Translations under genes and position numbers: made by a program
Source of the DNA: Spartobacteria bacterium
GTDB lineage: Bacteria > Verrucomicrobiota > Verrucomicrobiia > Chthoniobacterales > UBA10450
Length of the DNA stretch: 18,184 bases
NCBI GenBank assembly: GCA_021324035.1
Contig: JAJPJU010000282.1
Coordinates: 1 to 18,184 of the forward strand
Direction: 5' to 3'
The notes under the pieces: model-generated
Database searches by the model: none
The model's input: only the letters and a program-made list of their open reading frames with translations
What the model was told of the DNA's origin: nothing
Shown here: one piece after another, positions 6,416-12,926 of the stretch
Numbering within the stretch: position 1 is the stretch's first letter
Layout of the letters: the number at the start of each line of letters is the position of its first letter

Positions 6416-6984
6416 TGCGGTTACACAATCTGCGTCCGCGTCCCGGCGCGCGCCATCGGGTTAAGCGACTTGGTTGCGGCGAGAGTTCCGGACACGGAAA
6501 GACGAGCGGCAAAGGCCACAAAGGCCAGAAGGCGCGCTCAGGCGGCAGTCTCCGTCTCGGATTCGAAGGTGGACAAATGCCGCTGATTCGGCGTTTACCA
6601 AAGCGTGGTTTCAATAACGCCGCGTTCCATAGCACCTATGCTGTGGTCAATTTGAGCGACCTCAATGATTTCAAAGCGGGAACGGTTGTGAATGAACAGC
6701 TGCTGCGCGAATCGAAGCTGGTGCGCGGTGACGTCGTTGGAATCAAAATTTTGGGCGATGGCGAATTGAAGCACGCGCTGAAAATCGAAGCGGATAAGAT
6801 TAGCGAATCGGCCAGGGCCAAGATCGAAAAGGCCGGCGGAACAGTGACCATGCGCGACCGGTCTCAGGAAAAGGCGGCTGCCAATTCGGAGAAATCCGAT
6901 GAGGCCGCAAAGTCCGACGAAGTGAAGCCGAAGAAGAAATCGGCTTCTGCTTCCAAGGCGAAGAAAAAAACCTCCCGGAAATAA
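6412..6984 (+). CDS. rplO: 50S ribosomal protein L15
   Basis: L15 is a late-assembly 50S protein. The 190-residue product has the family N-terminus LHNLRPRPGARHRVKRLGCG, the glycine-rich GHGKTSGKGHKGQKARSGG and GFEGGQMPLIRRLPKRGF, with the C-terminal globular core ending near residue 148 (AGGTVT). Typical L15 is 144-150 residues; here about 42 extra residues form a Lys/Ser/Ala/Glu tail. Two consecutive ATGs open the gene; the first overlaps the rpsE stop. secY starts 9 nt downstream. Confidence 0.97.
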   Translation: MMRLHNLRPRPGARHRVKRLGCGESSGHGKTSGKGHKGQKARSGGSLRLGFEGGQMPLIRRLPKRGFNNAAFHSTYAVVNLSDLNDFKAGTVVNEQLLRESKLVRGDVVGIKILGDGELKHALKIEADKISESARAKIEKAGGTVTMRDRSQEKAAANSEKSDEAAKSDEVKPKKKSASASKAKKKTSRK

Positions 6985-6993
6985 TTTTCGGAA

Positions 6994-8505
6994 ATGGTTT
7001 CGGCCTTTCTCAATACGCTCAAGATTCCGGAGCTCCGGCGCAGAATTCTTTTCACGCTCGCAGTGGTGGTTATTGTGCGCCTCGGCGCGGCGATCACAAC
7101 GCCCGGCGTTAATCAGGCAGTTTTGCAGGAATGGTTCCGGAGCGCGTTGAGTGACAAGCAGGGCCAGGTCGCGGCGCTTTTGAATTTGTTCAGCGGCGGC
7201 GCATTGGAAAACTGCGCGATTTTTTCACTGGGCATCATGCCTTACATCAGCGCATCGATTATGATGCAGCTGTTGTCGGCGGTGATTCCCCAACTCGGAA
7301 GACTCGCTCGGGAAGACGGAGGCCGTCAGAAGATCATGCAATACACGCGGCTCATGACCGTCGGCCTTTGCATTTTCCAAGGTTACCTTCTGGCCATTTC
7401 ATTTCAGCATCCTGAAGCGTATCGCGTCGCTTTGCCGGGAATTCCGGAAACCATCGCGAGATTGGGAATTCCGTTAGTGGACGATCCTGGATGGGTATTT
7501 CGCGTCGTAACCGTGATTTCGTTGACCACGGGCACGCTGCTCTTGATGTGGCTTGGTGATCAAATTACCGAGCGCGGAATTGGCAATGGTATCTCGCTGA
7601 TCATCACCATCGGCATCGTCGCGCGCCTGCCCGCTGCTTTGGCACAAGCCTGGAAAACTTTCGTGCCGACCGCCGCGAATGGCGGCACCAGCCAGGTGAA
7701 TCCGGCGATTCTGGTATTGATGGTGGCATTCTTGTTTATCGTCATCGCGAGCGTGATCGCCATTACCCAAGCCGTGCGCAAGATCACGGTCCAGTACGCG
7801 AAACGCGTCGTCGGCCGGAAACAATATGGCGGCAACACCCAATACATGCCGTTGAAGGTGAATTATCCGGGCGTGATGCCGATCATCTTTGCCTGGGCGC
7901 TTCTGCTGTTCCCGAACCAGATTGTGAGCTGGGCTTTTCCGAACAGTCCGACCGCGCGGCAGATTTCGGAAATGCTTTCCACCGGCTGGCTCCATTACCT
8001 TGTGCTCGCCGCCATGATTTTCTTCTTCAGTTACTTCTGGGTTGCGACCCAATTTCAGCCATCTCAAATTGCTGACGATCTCAAAAAATACGGCGGTTAC
8101 ATTCCCGGGGTTCGTCCGGGCAAACCGACCGCAGATTTCCTCGATTTTACGATGACGCGGTTGACCTTTGCCGGAGCAATTTTCCTGACCTTAATCGCAG
8201 TCCTTCCAAGTTTGCTGAGTCAGGGATTGCACGTGCCCACGGTGACGGCGCAATTTTTTGGCGGCACCAGCTTGCTCATCATCGTCGGCGTCATTCTCGA
8301 TACCATGCGTCAGGTGGAAACTCACTTGATTCAACGGCATTACGACGGCTTTCTCCGTAAAGGCCGCGTGCGCGGCGGATTTGGCGCGCGCGCGTATGGG
8401 GCCGCTGGTGGCGATGCGGCGGCTCAGCGCACGCTCATGTGGCTCTATGTCGGCATCGCGATCATAGTCATTGGCGGCGTGGCCGCATTTTTGGCGTCGA
8501 AGTGA
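6994..8505 (+). CDS. secY: Preprotein translocase subunit SecY
   Basis: SecY is the channel of the SecYEG translocon in the inner membrane. The 503-residue product is hydrophobic with about ten membrane segments. Its signatures are RILFTLAVVVIVRLGAAI at the first helix, LFSGGALENCAIFSLGIMPYISASIMMQLL at about residues 65-97, GNGISLIITIGI, and the loop before the C-terminus (QVETHLIQRHYDGFLRKGR), which is involved in SecA/ribosome contact. A ~45-residue stretch with Gly/Ala and a final membrane helix closes the protein; it is somewhat longer than the usual ~435-450 residues. The start follows TAATTTTCGGAA. It overlaps adk by GTGA. Confidence 0.97.
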   Translation: MVSAFLNTLKIPELRRRILFTLAVVVIVRLGAAITTPGVNQAVLQEWFRSALSDKQGQVAALLNLFSGGALENCAIFSLGIMPYISASIMMQLLSAVIPQLGRLAREDGGRQKIMQYTRLMTVGLCIFQGYLLAISFQHPEAYRVALPGIPETIARLGIPLVDDPGWVFRVVTVISLTTGTLLLMWLGDQITERGIGNGISLIITIGIVARLPAALAQAWKTFVPTAANGGTSQVNPAILVLMVAFLFIVIASVIAITQAVRKITVQYAKRVVGRKQYGGNTQYMPLKVNYPGVMPIIFAWALLLFPNQIVSWAFPNSPTARQISEMLSTGWLHYLVLAAMIFFFSYFWVATQFQPSQIADDLKKYGGYIPGVRPGKPTADFLDFTMTRLTFAGAIFLTLIAVLPSLLSQGLHVPTVTAQFFGGTSLLIIVGVILDTMRQVETHLIQRHYDGFLRKGRVRGGFGARAYGAAGGDAAAQRTLMWLYVGIAIIVIGGVAAFLASK

Positions 8506-9161
8506 AGCGACGACTTGTTTTATTGGGAGCTCCCGGCTCCGGCAAAGGAACTCAGGCCGAAATGATTACCCGTCAGTTCGGGATTCCGGTCACGTCACCA
8601 GGCGCGATTTTGCGTCGCGAGAAAGATCTCGGCACTCCGCTCGGTTTGGAAACTGCGGAAATGTTGCAGCGCGGAGATTTGGTTCAGGACAATACCATCG
8701 TCAAGCTCATCGAGGATTGGCTGCATTTGCACGGTGGATATGGATTTGTGTTCGATGGTTTTCCGCGAACCCTGCCCCAGGCCGAAAGCCTGGCGTTGAT
8801 TCTCACAGGTCTGAAAACATCGCTCGATGCCGCGATTTGGCTGGATGTGTCCGAAGAAACGGTGCGGGCGCGAATTTCCGGACGGCTGCAATGCCGGACC
8901 TGTGGCTTCACCACAAGCGTCGACAGCGCGCAGTTCGCCAACCGTCCGATTTGTCCGTATTGCGAAGGTCGTTTGGAGCGGCGTAGCGATGACGATTTGG
9001 GCGTGTTGCAGACGCGGCTGCGCGAATACAACACTAAAACGCAGCCGCTTGCCGAGTTTTACGGGAAAATGTCGATCTTGCGAAAAATTGACGGCAACCG
9101 CGACCGCGATGCGGTGTTTGCGGATATATCCCGGATAATTGAAGACAAAGTGCCGGCATGA
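8502..9161 (+). CDS. adk: Adenylate kinase
   Basis: Adk interconverts ATP + AMP and 2 ADP in the cytoplasm. GTG 8502, overlapping the secY TGA (GTGA), gives 219 residues starting at the family position (KRRLVLLGAPGSGKGTQ). The P-loop is residues 9-17, and FDGFPRT (84-90), R124/R128 and the RRSDDD region are present. The LID carries a structural zinc site: Cys131, Cys134, Cys151 and Cys154. The AMP-binding loop is atypical: SPGAILR (32-38) replaces the canonical STGDMLR, so the AMP-contacting Thr and the following Asp are Pro and Ala. The secY-adk-map-infA order is classic. Confidence 0.95.
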   Translation: MKRRLVLLGAPGSGKGTQAEMITRQFGIPVTSPGAILRREKDLGTPLGLETAEMLQRGDLVQDNTIVKLIEDWLHLHGGYGFVFDGFPRTLPQAESLALILTGLKTSLDAAIWLDVSEETVRARISGRLQCRTCGFTTSVDSAQFANRPICPYCEGRLERRSDDDLGVLQTRLREYNTKTQPLAEFYGKMSILRKIDGNRDRDAVFADISRIIEDKVPA

Positions 9162-9934
9162 TTCCAATTAAGAACGCCAAGGAAATCGAAAAGATGCGGC
9201 AGTCGTGCCGGACGGCGAGCGAGATTCTTGATCGCGTAAGCGAACTGATTCGGCCAGGCATTACGACCAAAGAAGTCGACGACGCTGCTGCGGAGTTCAT
9301 GAATGACGCGAAAGTAAAGAGCGCGTTCCTCGGATATCGACTGGGACACCGCGTCTTCCCCGGAAACATTTGCATTTCGCTCAATGACGAAGTTGTTCAC
9401 GGAATTGGCAGTCAGCGCCGGATTCAATACGGCGACATCGTCAAGCTCGACATCGGCGTGATTCAGGAGGGCTGGGTGGGGGACACGGCCCAGACAATTC
9501 CGGTGGGCGTTGTGGACGAACGCACCGATCAGCTTTTGCGCGTTACCGAAAAAGCATTGGAGCGCGCGATCAACGTGGCCGACGAAGGCGCTCGCCTCGG
9601 AGATATCTGTGCCGAAATCGAAGATGAGGCTTCGCAAAATCATTTTTCGGTCGTTCGCGAGTTTGTTGGCCACGGCGTTGGACGCAAATTGCATGAAGAG
9701 CCGCAAATCCCGAACTACGGCCGGCGCGGAAGCGGACCGAAATTGAAGGCCGGCATGACCCTGGCGATTGAGCCAATGGTCAACATTGGCGGCCCCGACG
9801 TTCGACTCCTGGAGGATGGCTGGACCGTCCGGACAGCCGACGGGACACGATCGGCCCATTTTGAGCATACAGTTCTGATCACCAAGGATGGCCCGGAAAT
9901 CCTGACATGGCGCGGAAAGACTCAATTGAAGTAG
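9158..9934 (+). CDS. map: Methionine aminopeptidase, type I
   Basis: MetAP removes the initiator Met from nascent proteins. The 258-residue product is a short type I enzyme without an N-terminal SH3 or zinc extension. The metal ligands are visible in order: Asp98 (KLDIG), Asp109 (GDTAQT), His172 (GHGVG), Glu205 (AIEPM) and Glu236 (FEHT). His81 in VVHGIG is the usual substrate-contacting His. The start codon overlaps the adk stop (ATGA). The 3' end overlaps infA by 28 nt. Confidence 0.96.
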   Translation: MIPIKNAKEIEKMRQSCRTASEILDRVSELIRPGITTKEVDDAAAEFMNDAKVKSAFLGYRLGHRVFPGNICISLNDEVVHGIGSQRRIQYGDIVKLDIGVIQEGWVGDTAQTIPVGVVDERTDQLLRVTEKALERAINVADEGARLGDICAEIEDEASQNHFSVVREFVGHGVGRKLHEEPQIPNYGRRGSGPKLKAGMTLAIEPMVNIGGPDVRLLEDGWTVRTADGTRSAHFEHTVLITKDGPEILTWRGKTQLK

Positions 9935-10125
9935 AAGGCACTGTCGTTGAGCTGCTTCCGAACACCATGTTTCGGGTCGAGCTGCCTAATAAACACCAGG
10001 TTTTGGCCCATATTTCAGGCAAAATGCGGCTTCACTTCATTCGTATCTTGCCCGGCGACAAAGTTATGCTAGAGATATCTCCCTACGATTTGTCGAAGGG
10101 GCGGATCACCTTCCGCCAGAAGTGA
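9907..10125 (+). CDS. infA: Translation initiation factor IF-1
   Basis: IF-1 binds the 30S A site during initiation. The 72-residue OB-fold protein reads MARKDSIEVEGTVVELLPNT, then the signature FRVELPNKHQVLAHISGKMR and FIRILPGDKVMLEISPYDLSKGRITFR, matching the family along its full length. The start is fixed by this alignment and lies inside map, giving a 28-nt overlap in another frame, which is long compared with the other overlaps here. An intrinsic terminator follows two nt after the stop. Confidence 0.97.
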   Translation: MARKDSIEVEGTVVELLPNTMFRVELPNKHQVLAHISGKMRLHFIRILPGDKVMLEISPYDLSKGRITFRQK

Positions 10126-10126
10126 C

Positions 10127-10152
10127 AACGCGGATATGGCTCCGCGTTTTTT
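10127..10152 (+). terminator. Rho-independent terminator after infA
   Basis: AACGCGGA (10127-10134) pairs perfectly with TCCGCGTT (10141-10148) around a 6-nt loop (TATGGC), and the stem runs into six T residues (10147-10152). This is the cleanest intrinsic terminator in the window. It marks the end of the long rpsS...infA transcript, or a point of partial read-through into rpmJ 24 nt later. Confidence 0.88.
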
Positions 10153-10175
10153 GTTTCCCCAACGAATAAAAATTT

Positions 10176-10289
10176 ATGAAAGTGCGACCCTCAGTGAGAC
10201 GACTTTGCGAAGCTTGCAAGATAGTGAAGCGCAAGAACGTGGTGCGCGTTATTTGTAAAAATCCGCGGCACAAACAGCGCCAGGGCTAG
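10176..10289 (+). CDS. rpmJ: 50S ribosomal protein L36
   Basis: L36 is a small zinc-ribbon protein near the GTPase centre of the 50S subunit. The 37-residue product reads MKVRPSVRRLCEACKIVKR, then KNVVRVICKNPRHKQRQG. The zinc ligands Cys11, Cys14, Cys27 and His32 are all present, so this is the zinc-binding (C+) form. The ATG follows an A/T-rich leader (AATAAAAATTT) right after the infA terminator, so it is the first gene of the alpha-type group. Confidence 0.96.
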   Translation: MKVRPSVRRLCEACKIVKRKNVVRVICKNPRHKQRQG

Positions 10290-10293
10290 AGCA

Positions 10294-10314
10294 GTGACGT
10301 GTGACGAGTGACAA
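10294..10314. repeat. Three tandem copies of a 7-nt unit (GTGACNN)
   Basis: GTGACGT, GTGACGA and GTGACAA follow each other with no spacer in the 40-nt gap between rpmJ and rpsM. The unit differs from the GTTGAGA island but the architecture is the same. No hairpin partner is visible nearby. The role is unknown; the array is too short to be a CRISPR or an origin iteron set. Confidence 0.7.
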
Positions 10315-10329
10315 GAATTTAAATTAGAT

Positions 10330-10725
10330 ATGCCAAGATTACTCGGAGTTGAAATTCCAGCGGACAAACGCGTCGAAGCGTCGCTGACCTACATTTACGG
10401 GATCGGTCCGACAACGTCGCGCCGAATTCTCGAACAGACGAATATCGATCCTAATCTGCGCGCCAACAAGCTTACGCCGCAGCAGATCAACGAGATCATT
10501 CATGCGATCAGCAACAACAAGATTAAGATCGAGGGTGATTTGCGCCGCGAGATTCAGGGAAATTTGAAACGGCTCCAGGCGATCAATTGTTATCGGGGTC
10601 AGCGCCATCGCCGCGGATTGCCGGCGCGCGGCCAACGGACTTCCACCAACGCGCGCACTCGCAAAGGTCCGCGCAAGACCGTCGGCGTGATCCGCAACCC
10701 GGACGCTAAAGCAGGAAAAGTTTAA
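10330..10725 (+). CDS. rpsM: 30S ribosomal protein S13
   Basis: S13 lies on the 30S head and makes inter-subunit bridges and P-site contacts. The 131-residue protein begins MPRLLGVEIPADKRVEASLTYIYGIG, with the helix-two-turn-helix region ending in GDLRREIQGNLKRLQ, and has the signature CYRGQRHRRGLPARGQRTSTNARTRKGPRKT (residues about 86-116). The tail is slightly longer than usual. The leader contains AAGAATTTAAATTAGAT without a clear SD. Confidence 0.97.
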   Translation: MPRLLGVEIPADKRVEASLTYIYGIGPTTSRRILEQTNIDPNLRANKLTPQQINEIIHAISNNKIKIEGDLRREIQGNLKRLQAINCYRGQRHRRGLPARGQRTSTNARTRKGPRKTVGVIRNPDAKAGKV

Positions 10726-10730
10726 TCATC

Positions 10731-11342
10731 ATGGCTGACGAAAAGAAACCAGCGAAGGCGAAAGACGAGAAGCCAAAAGCGGAGAAGGAAGAAAAGAAAC
10801 CGGCCGCGAAGACCGATCAGCCGGAAGCGGCGAAACCGCCGGCCACAGTCGAAGAGGCCAAGCCGAAGAAACAGCAGTCGGCAAAGGGAAAGAAGGAGGA
10901 AGGGGCCGCTACGGCCGCACCGGCGACGGAAAATCTTTCGCTCGATGCGGATTCAATAGAAGCGCCAAAGATCGTCAAAGCCAAAGGTGCCAAGAATATT
11001 CACAGTGGCATCGCGCATGTCTACGCGACGTTCAACAACACAATCTGCACGATCACCGATCTGACCGGCAACGTGATCGGCTGGTCGAGCGCCGGCAAAG
11101 TTGGATTCAAAGGCTCACGCAAAAGCACGGCCTACGCGGCGCAGCTCGTCGCGCAGGATGCAGCGCGTCAGGCAATGGGCCACGGCCTCAAAGAAGTTCA
11201 GGTGTTGGTCAAAGGTCCCGGCGCTGGTCGCGAATCCGCCGTTCGCGCCCTTCAAGCAATCGGCCTCGATCTCACTTTGATCCGCGACGTCACGCCCGTT
11301 CCGCACAACGGTTGCCGCCCGCCAAAACAACGAAGGGTGTAA
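10731..11342 (+). CDS. rpsK: 30S ribosomal protein S11 with long N-terminal extension
   Basis: S11 sits on the 30S platform and shapes the E-site/Shine-Dalgarno region. The conserved core occupies about residues 82-203: IHSGIAHVYATFNNTICTITD, GFKGSRKSTAYAAQLVAQDAA, VKGPGAGRESAVRALQ and VTPVPHNGCRPPKQRRV. The first ~80 residues are an extension made almost only of Lys, Glu, Ala, Pro and Gln, about 70 residues longer than a normal 129-residue S11. No ATG near the core start gives the usual short form, so the extension looks genuine. The gap to rpsM is 5 nt. Confidence 0.96.
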   Translation: MADEKKPAKAKDEKPKAEKEEKKPAAKTDQPEAAKPPATVEEAKPKKQQSAKGKKEEGAATAAPATENLSLDADSIEAPKIVKAKGAKNIHSGIAHVYATFNNTICTITDLTGNVIGWSSAGKVGFKGSRKSTAYAAQLVAQDAARQAMGHGLKEVQVLVKGPGAGRESAVRALQAIGLDLTLIRDVTPVPHNGCRPPKQRRV

Positions 11343-11347
11343 AACCC

Positions 11348-11379
11348 ATTTAACGATTTAGAGATTTAACGATTTAAAA
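11348..11379. repeat. Four tandem copies of an 8-nt unit (ATTTAACG)
   Basis: ATTTAACG, ATTTAGAG, ATTTAACG and ATTTAAAA run without spacers through the 41-nt gap between rpsK and rpsD, ending 4 nt before the rpsD ATG. The unit differs from the other repeat islands in this window. The region is strongly A/T-rich against a GC-rich background and replaces any ribosome-binding site for rpsD. Confidence 0.72.
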
Positions 11380-11383
11380 AGCC

Positions 11384-11995
11384 ATGGGACGATATACCGG
11401 ACCGAAAACCAGAGTCAGCCGCCGTTACGGCGTTCAGATTTTTGGACCATCGAAATCGCTGGAGCGGAAAAATTATCCGCCGGGGATGCACGGCCCAAAG
11501 GGTTCCCGCCGCAAACAATCCGAATACGCGATCGCGCTCGGCGAAAAACAAAAGCTTCGTTATCAATACGGTCTGCTCGAACGCCAGTTTCGCCGGATTT
11601 TCCAGCACGCATTACGCAAGCGCGGCGTCACCGGTGAAACGTTGCTTCAACTTCTTGAGACCCGTCTCGACAATGTGATTTATCGTCTCGGTTTCGCGAA
11701 TACGCGCAACGCCGCCCGCCAGCTCGTGTCGCATGGTCACGTTCAGGTCAACGGCCGCAACGTGAACGTCGCTTCCTTCAACGTGAAGGCCGGCGACGAG
11801 GTCGCGATCAAGGACAAACCGAAATCGCGCCAGCTCGCAGTTCGCAATCTCGAGCTCACTCAAATTGTTCCGGTTCCGGATTGGCTGACCGTCGATCGCG
11901 ACGGACTCAAAGGCAAAGTCGCCCACATTCCGTCCCGCGAAGAAATGCAACCGATCGTCAACGAACAGTTGATTGTCGAGTTGTACTCGCGGTAA
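11384..11995 (+). CDS. rpsD: 30S ribosomal protein S4
   Basis: S4 nucleates 30S body assembly and in E. coli represses the alpha operon. The 203-residue protein starts MGRYTGPKTRVSRRYG, followed by YPPGMHGPKGSRRKQSEYAIAL, and carries the S4 RNA-binding domain (LETRLDNVIYRLGFANTRNAARQLVSHGHVQVNG, about residues 93-126). The N-terminal cysteine zinc knuckle of many S4 proteins is absent, making this the zinc-independent (C-) form. rpoA and rplQ, the usual next genes, do not follow; instead there is a hairpin and a minus-strand gene. Confidence 0.97.
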   Translation: MGRYTGPKTRVSRRYGVQIFGPSKSLERKNYPPGMHGPKGSRRKQSEYAIALGEKQKLRYQYGLLERQFRRIFQHALRKRGVTGETLLQLLETRLDNVIYRLGFANTRNAARQLVSHGHVQVNGRNVNVASFNVKAGDEVAIKDKPKSRQLAVRNLELTQIVPVPDWLTVDRDGLKGKVAHIPSREEMQPIVNEQLIVELYSR

Positions 11996-11996
11996 G

Positions 11997-12042
11997 CGAA
12001 GGTCGGCTCGTTGTTAAACCGCAGGCAAAGAGCCTGCCTTCG
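11997..12042. terminator. Hairpin between convergent genes, possible bidirectional terminator
   Basis: GCAGGC (12021-12026) pairs with GCCTGC (12032-12037) around AAAGA. An outer CGAAGG (11997-12002) can pair with CCTTCG (12037-12042) as a competing fold. It lies just after rpsD and before the end of a minus-strand gene, where a terminator is expected. There is no strong U-run (TTCGATTCTTT follows), so termination is inferred. Confidence 0.45.
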
Positions 12043-12087
12043 ATTCTTTAAGAGGGCGGCTCACCGACCCGGCCGCGGCGATTTGGG

Positions 12088-12324
12088 TCAATCGCCTCTG
12101 CCTTCCAAATGCTCGAGTGCTTTGTCGTAGCTTTTGCGTTGGAGAAAGTGGGCCAATTGGGGATCGATGGGTTTGGGCAGAGCGGCGGCGAGGTTATCGA
12201 TCTTTTCGGAGATCGCCTGAAGACGCGCGATATGTTTTTCCGGATCGCGTCGGCTGTTCTCGTCGCCGATAATCGCCAGGCGTTGGCGCAGCGCGTTCGC
12301 AAGATCGACAGGTGCGTTTTGCAT
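12088..12324 (-). CDS. Small helical hypothetical protein
   Basis: No family is recognised. The 78-residue product (from the ATG at 12324; a GTG at 12354 would add 10 residues) is charged and helical: MQNAPVDLANALRQRLAIIG, then a section rich in Glu, Lys and Arg, LQAISEKIDNLAAALPKP, and the end FLQRKSYDKALEHLEG. There are no Cys residues, membrane segments or signal peptide, so it should be cytoplasmic. No SD is visible upstream of the ATG. It is convergent with rpsD and divergent from the response regulator. Amino-acid composition and frame-specific GC pattern look like a real gene, but its size and lack of homologues known to me limit confidence. Confidence 0.55.
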   Translation of the reverse strand: MQNAPVDLANALRQRLAIIGDENSRRDPEKHIARLQAISEKIDNLAAALPKPIDPQLAHFLQRKSYDKALEHLEGRGD

Positions 12325-12342
12325 CGTCTGTAATTTAACACC

Positions 12343-12437
12343 CACTCGCTCCACTCGCTAGAGGACCCGGAGGCCACAGAGCTATAAAACTTTAAGATTT
12401 TGAACAAATCCTCCGTGACCTCCGTGTTCTCTGCGGT
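12343..12437. repeat. Nonamer repeat island with inverted copies
   Basis: Two units CACTCGCTN lie at 12343-12360. Three 9-nt units of the type CTCCGTGNN run at 12411-12437 (the last diverged to CTCTGCGGT). Inverted copies of the same unit occupy 12369-12381 (GGAGGCCACAGAG), which pairs at 11 of 13 positions with 12411-12423 across a 29-nt A/T-rich loop. The island fills the divergent gap between the small hypothetical and the response regulator, ending 12 nt before the latter's ATG. It may be transcribed as a hairpin leader; the function is unknown. Confidence 0.65.
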
Positions 12438-12449
12438 TAAAACGACGTA

Positions 12450-12869
12450 ATGCCTGCGGAGCCAAAGCGGTTTCTCATGGTGGACGACGACGTCGCGTTG
12501 CTTCGTGTTGTCCGCGAAGCGCTGGTCGCGACTTTGCAATGTGAGGTCGATACCTCGCCGAAGCCGGAATACGCGTTCGAGCTCGCAATCAAAAAGAAAT
12601 ACGACCTCTTCCTGTTCGATTTTCAAATGCCGATGATCGACGGGGCGATGCTGTTTTTTCTGATCGGCAAGGTTTACCAAAATATTCAACCGATTAGAGA
12701 TGTTCCGCCGCTGATTCTTGTTTCGGGCGAGGCTGATGAAAAACGCGCCCAGGAATTATTGAAGGAGCCGGGCGTCGCCGGATTGATCGCGAAACCGTTC
12801 GCAATCAATCGGCTTTTCGAAAAAATTAAAGAATGCGTGCCCGGGACAGAGTTTTCTACTCCACTGTGA
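12450..12869 (+). CDS. Stand-alone response regulator receiver protein
   Basis: A CheY-like receiver domain occupies nearly the whole 139 residues. The acidic triad Asp12-Asp13-Asp14, the phospho-acceptor Asp57 (LFLFDFQMP), the switch Ser92 (LILVSGEA) and Lys115 with its cis-Pro (AKPF) are all present, so it should be phosphorylatable. There is no output domain, so it acts by protein-protein contact or as a phospho-relay. No histidine kinase gene lies nearby, making it an orphan. Expected helix 3-4 residues include an unusual hydrophobic GAMLFFLIGKVYQN. It is convergent with the DUF2934-like gene. Confidence 0.88.
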   Translation: MPAEPKRFLMVDDDVALLRVVREALVATLQCEVDTSPKPEYAFELAIKKKYDLFLFDFQMPMIDGAMLFFLIGKVYQNIQPIRDVPPLILVSGEADEKRAQELLKEPGVAGLIAKPFAINRLFEKIKECVPGTEFSTPL

Positions 12870-12889
12870 GGTGGATCCCGCTATCACCG

Positions 12890-12903
12890 CGCGATTAATC
12901 GCG
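12890..12903. repeat. Perfect 14-bp palindrome between convergent genes
   Basis: CGCGATTAATCGCG is its own reverse complement. It lies 20 nt after the response regulator stop and 23 nt before the end of the minus-strand gene, so it could be a weak bidirectional terminator or a protein-binding site. There is no T-run on either side. Confidence 0.5.
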
Positions 12904-12926
12904 ATCGGAGAGCGCGTTCCGCCTTA

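Noticed and set aside
9059..9925. 288-codon minus-strand open frame opposite map
   Set aside because: It lies fully antisense to a methionine aminopeptidase with all metal ligands; no family pattern of its own.
10153..10175. Promoter for rpmJ between the terminator and its ATG
   Set aside because: Only 23 nt remain and no -35/-10 pair is visible; read-through or an upstream internal promoter is more likely.
10294..11379. CRISPR array
   Set aside because: The repeats are 7-9 nt, spacer-free and differ between sites; no cas genes are present.
12048..12689. 213-codon minus-strand frame covering the small hypothetical and half of the response regulator
   Set aside because: It runs antisense to the response regulator and through the nonamer repeats, which yield a repetitive translation; the 12088-12324 frame has better composition.
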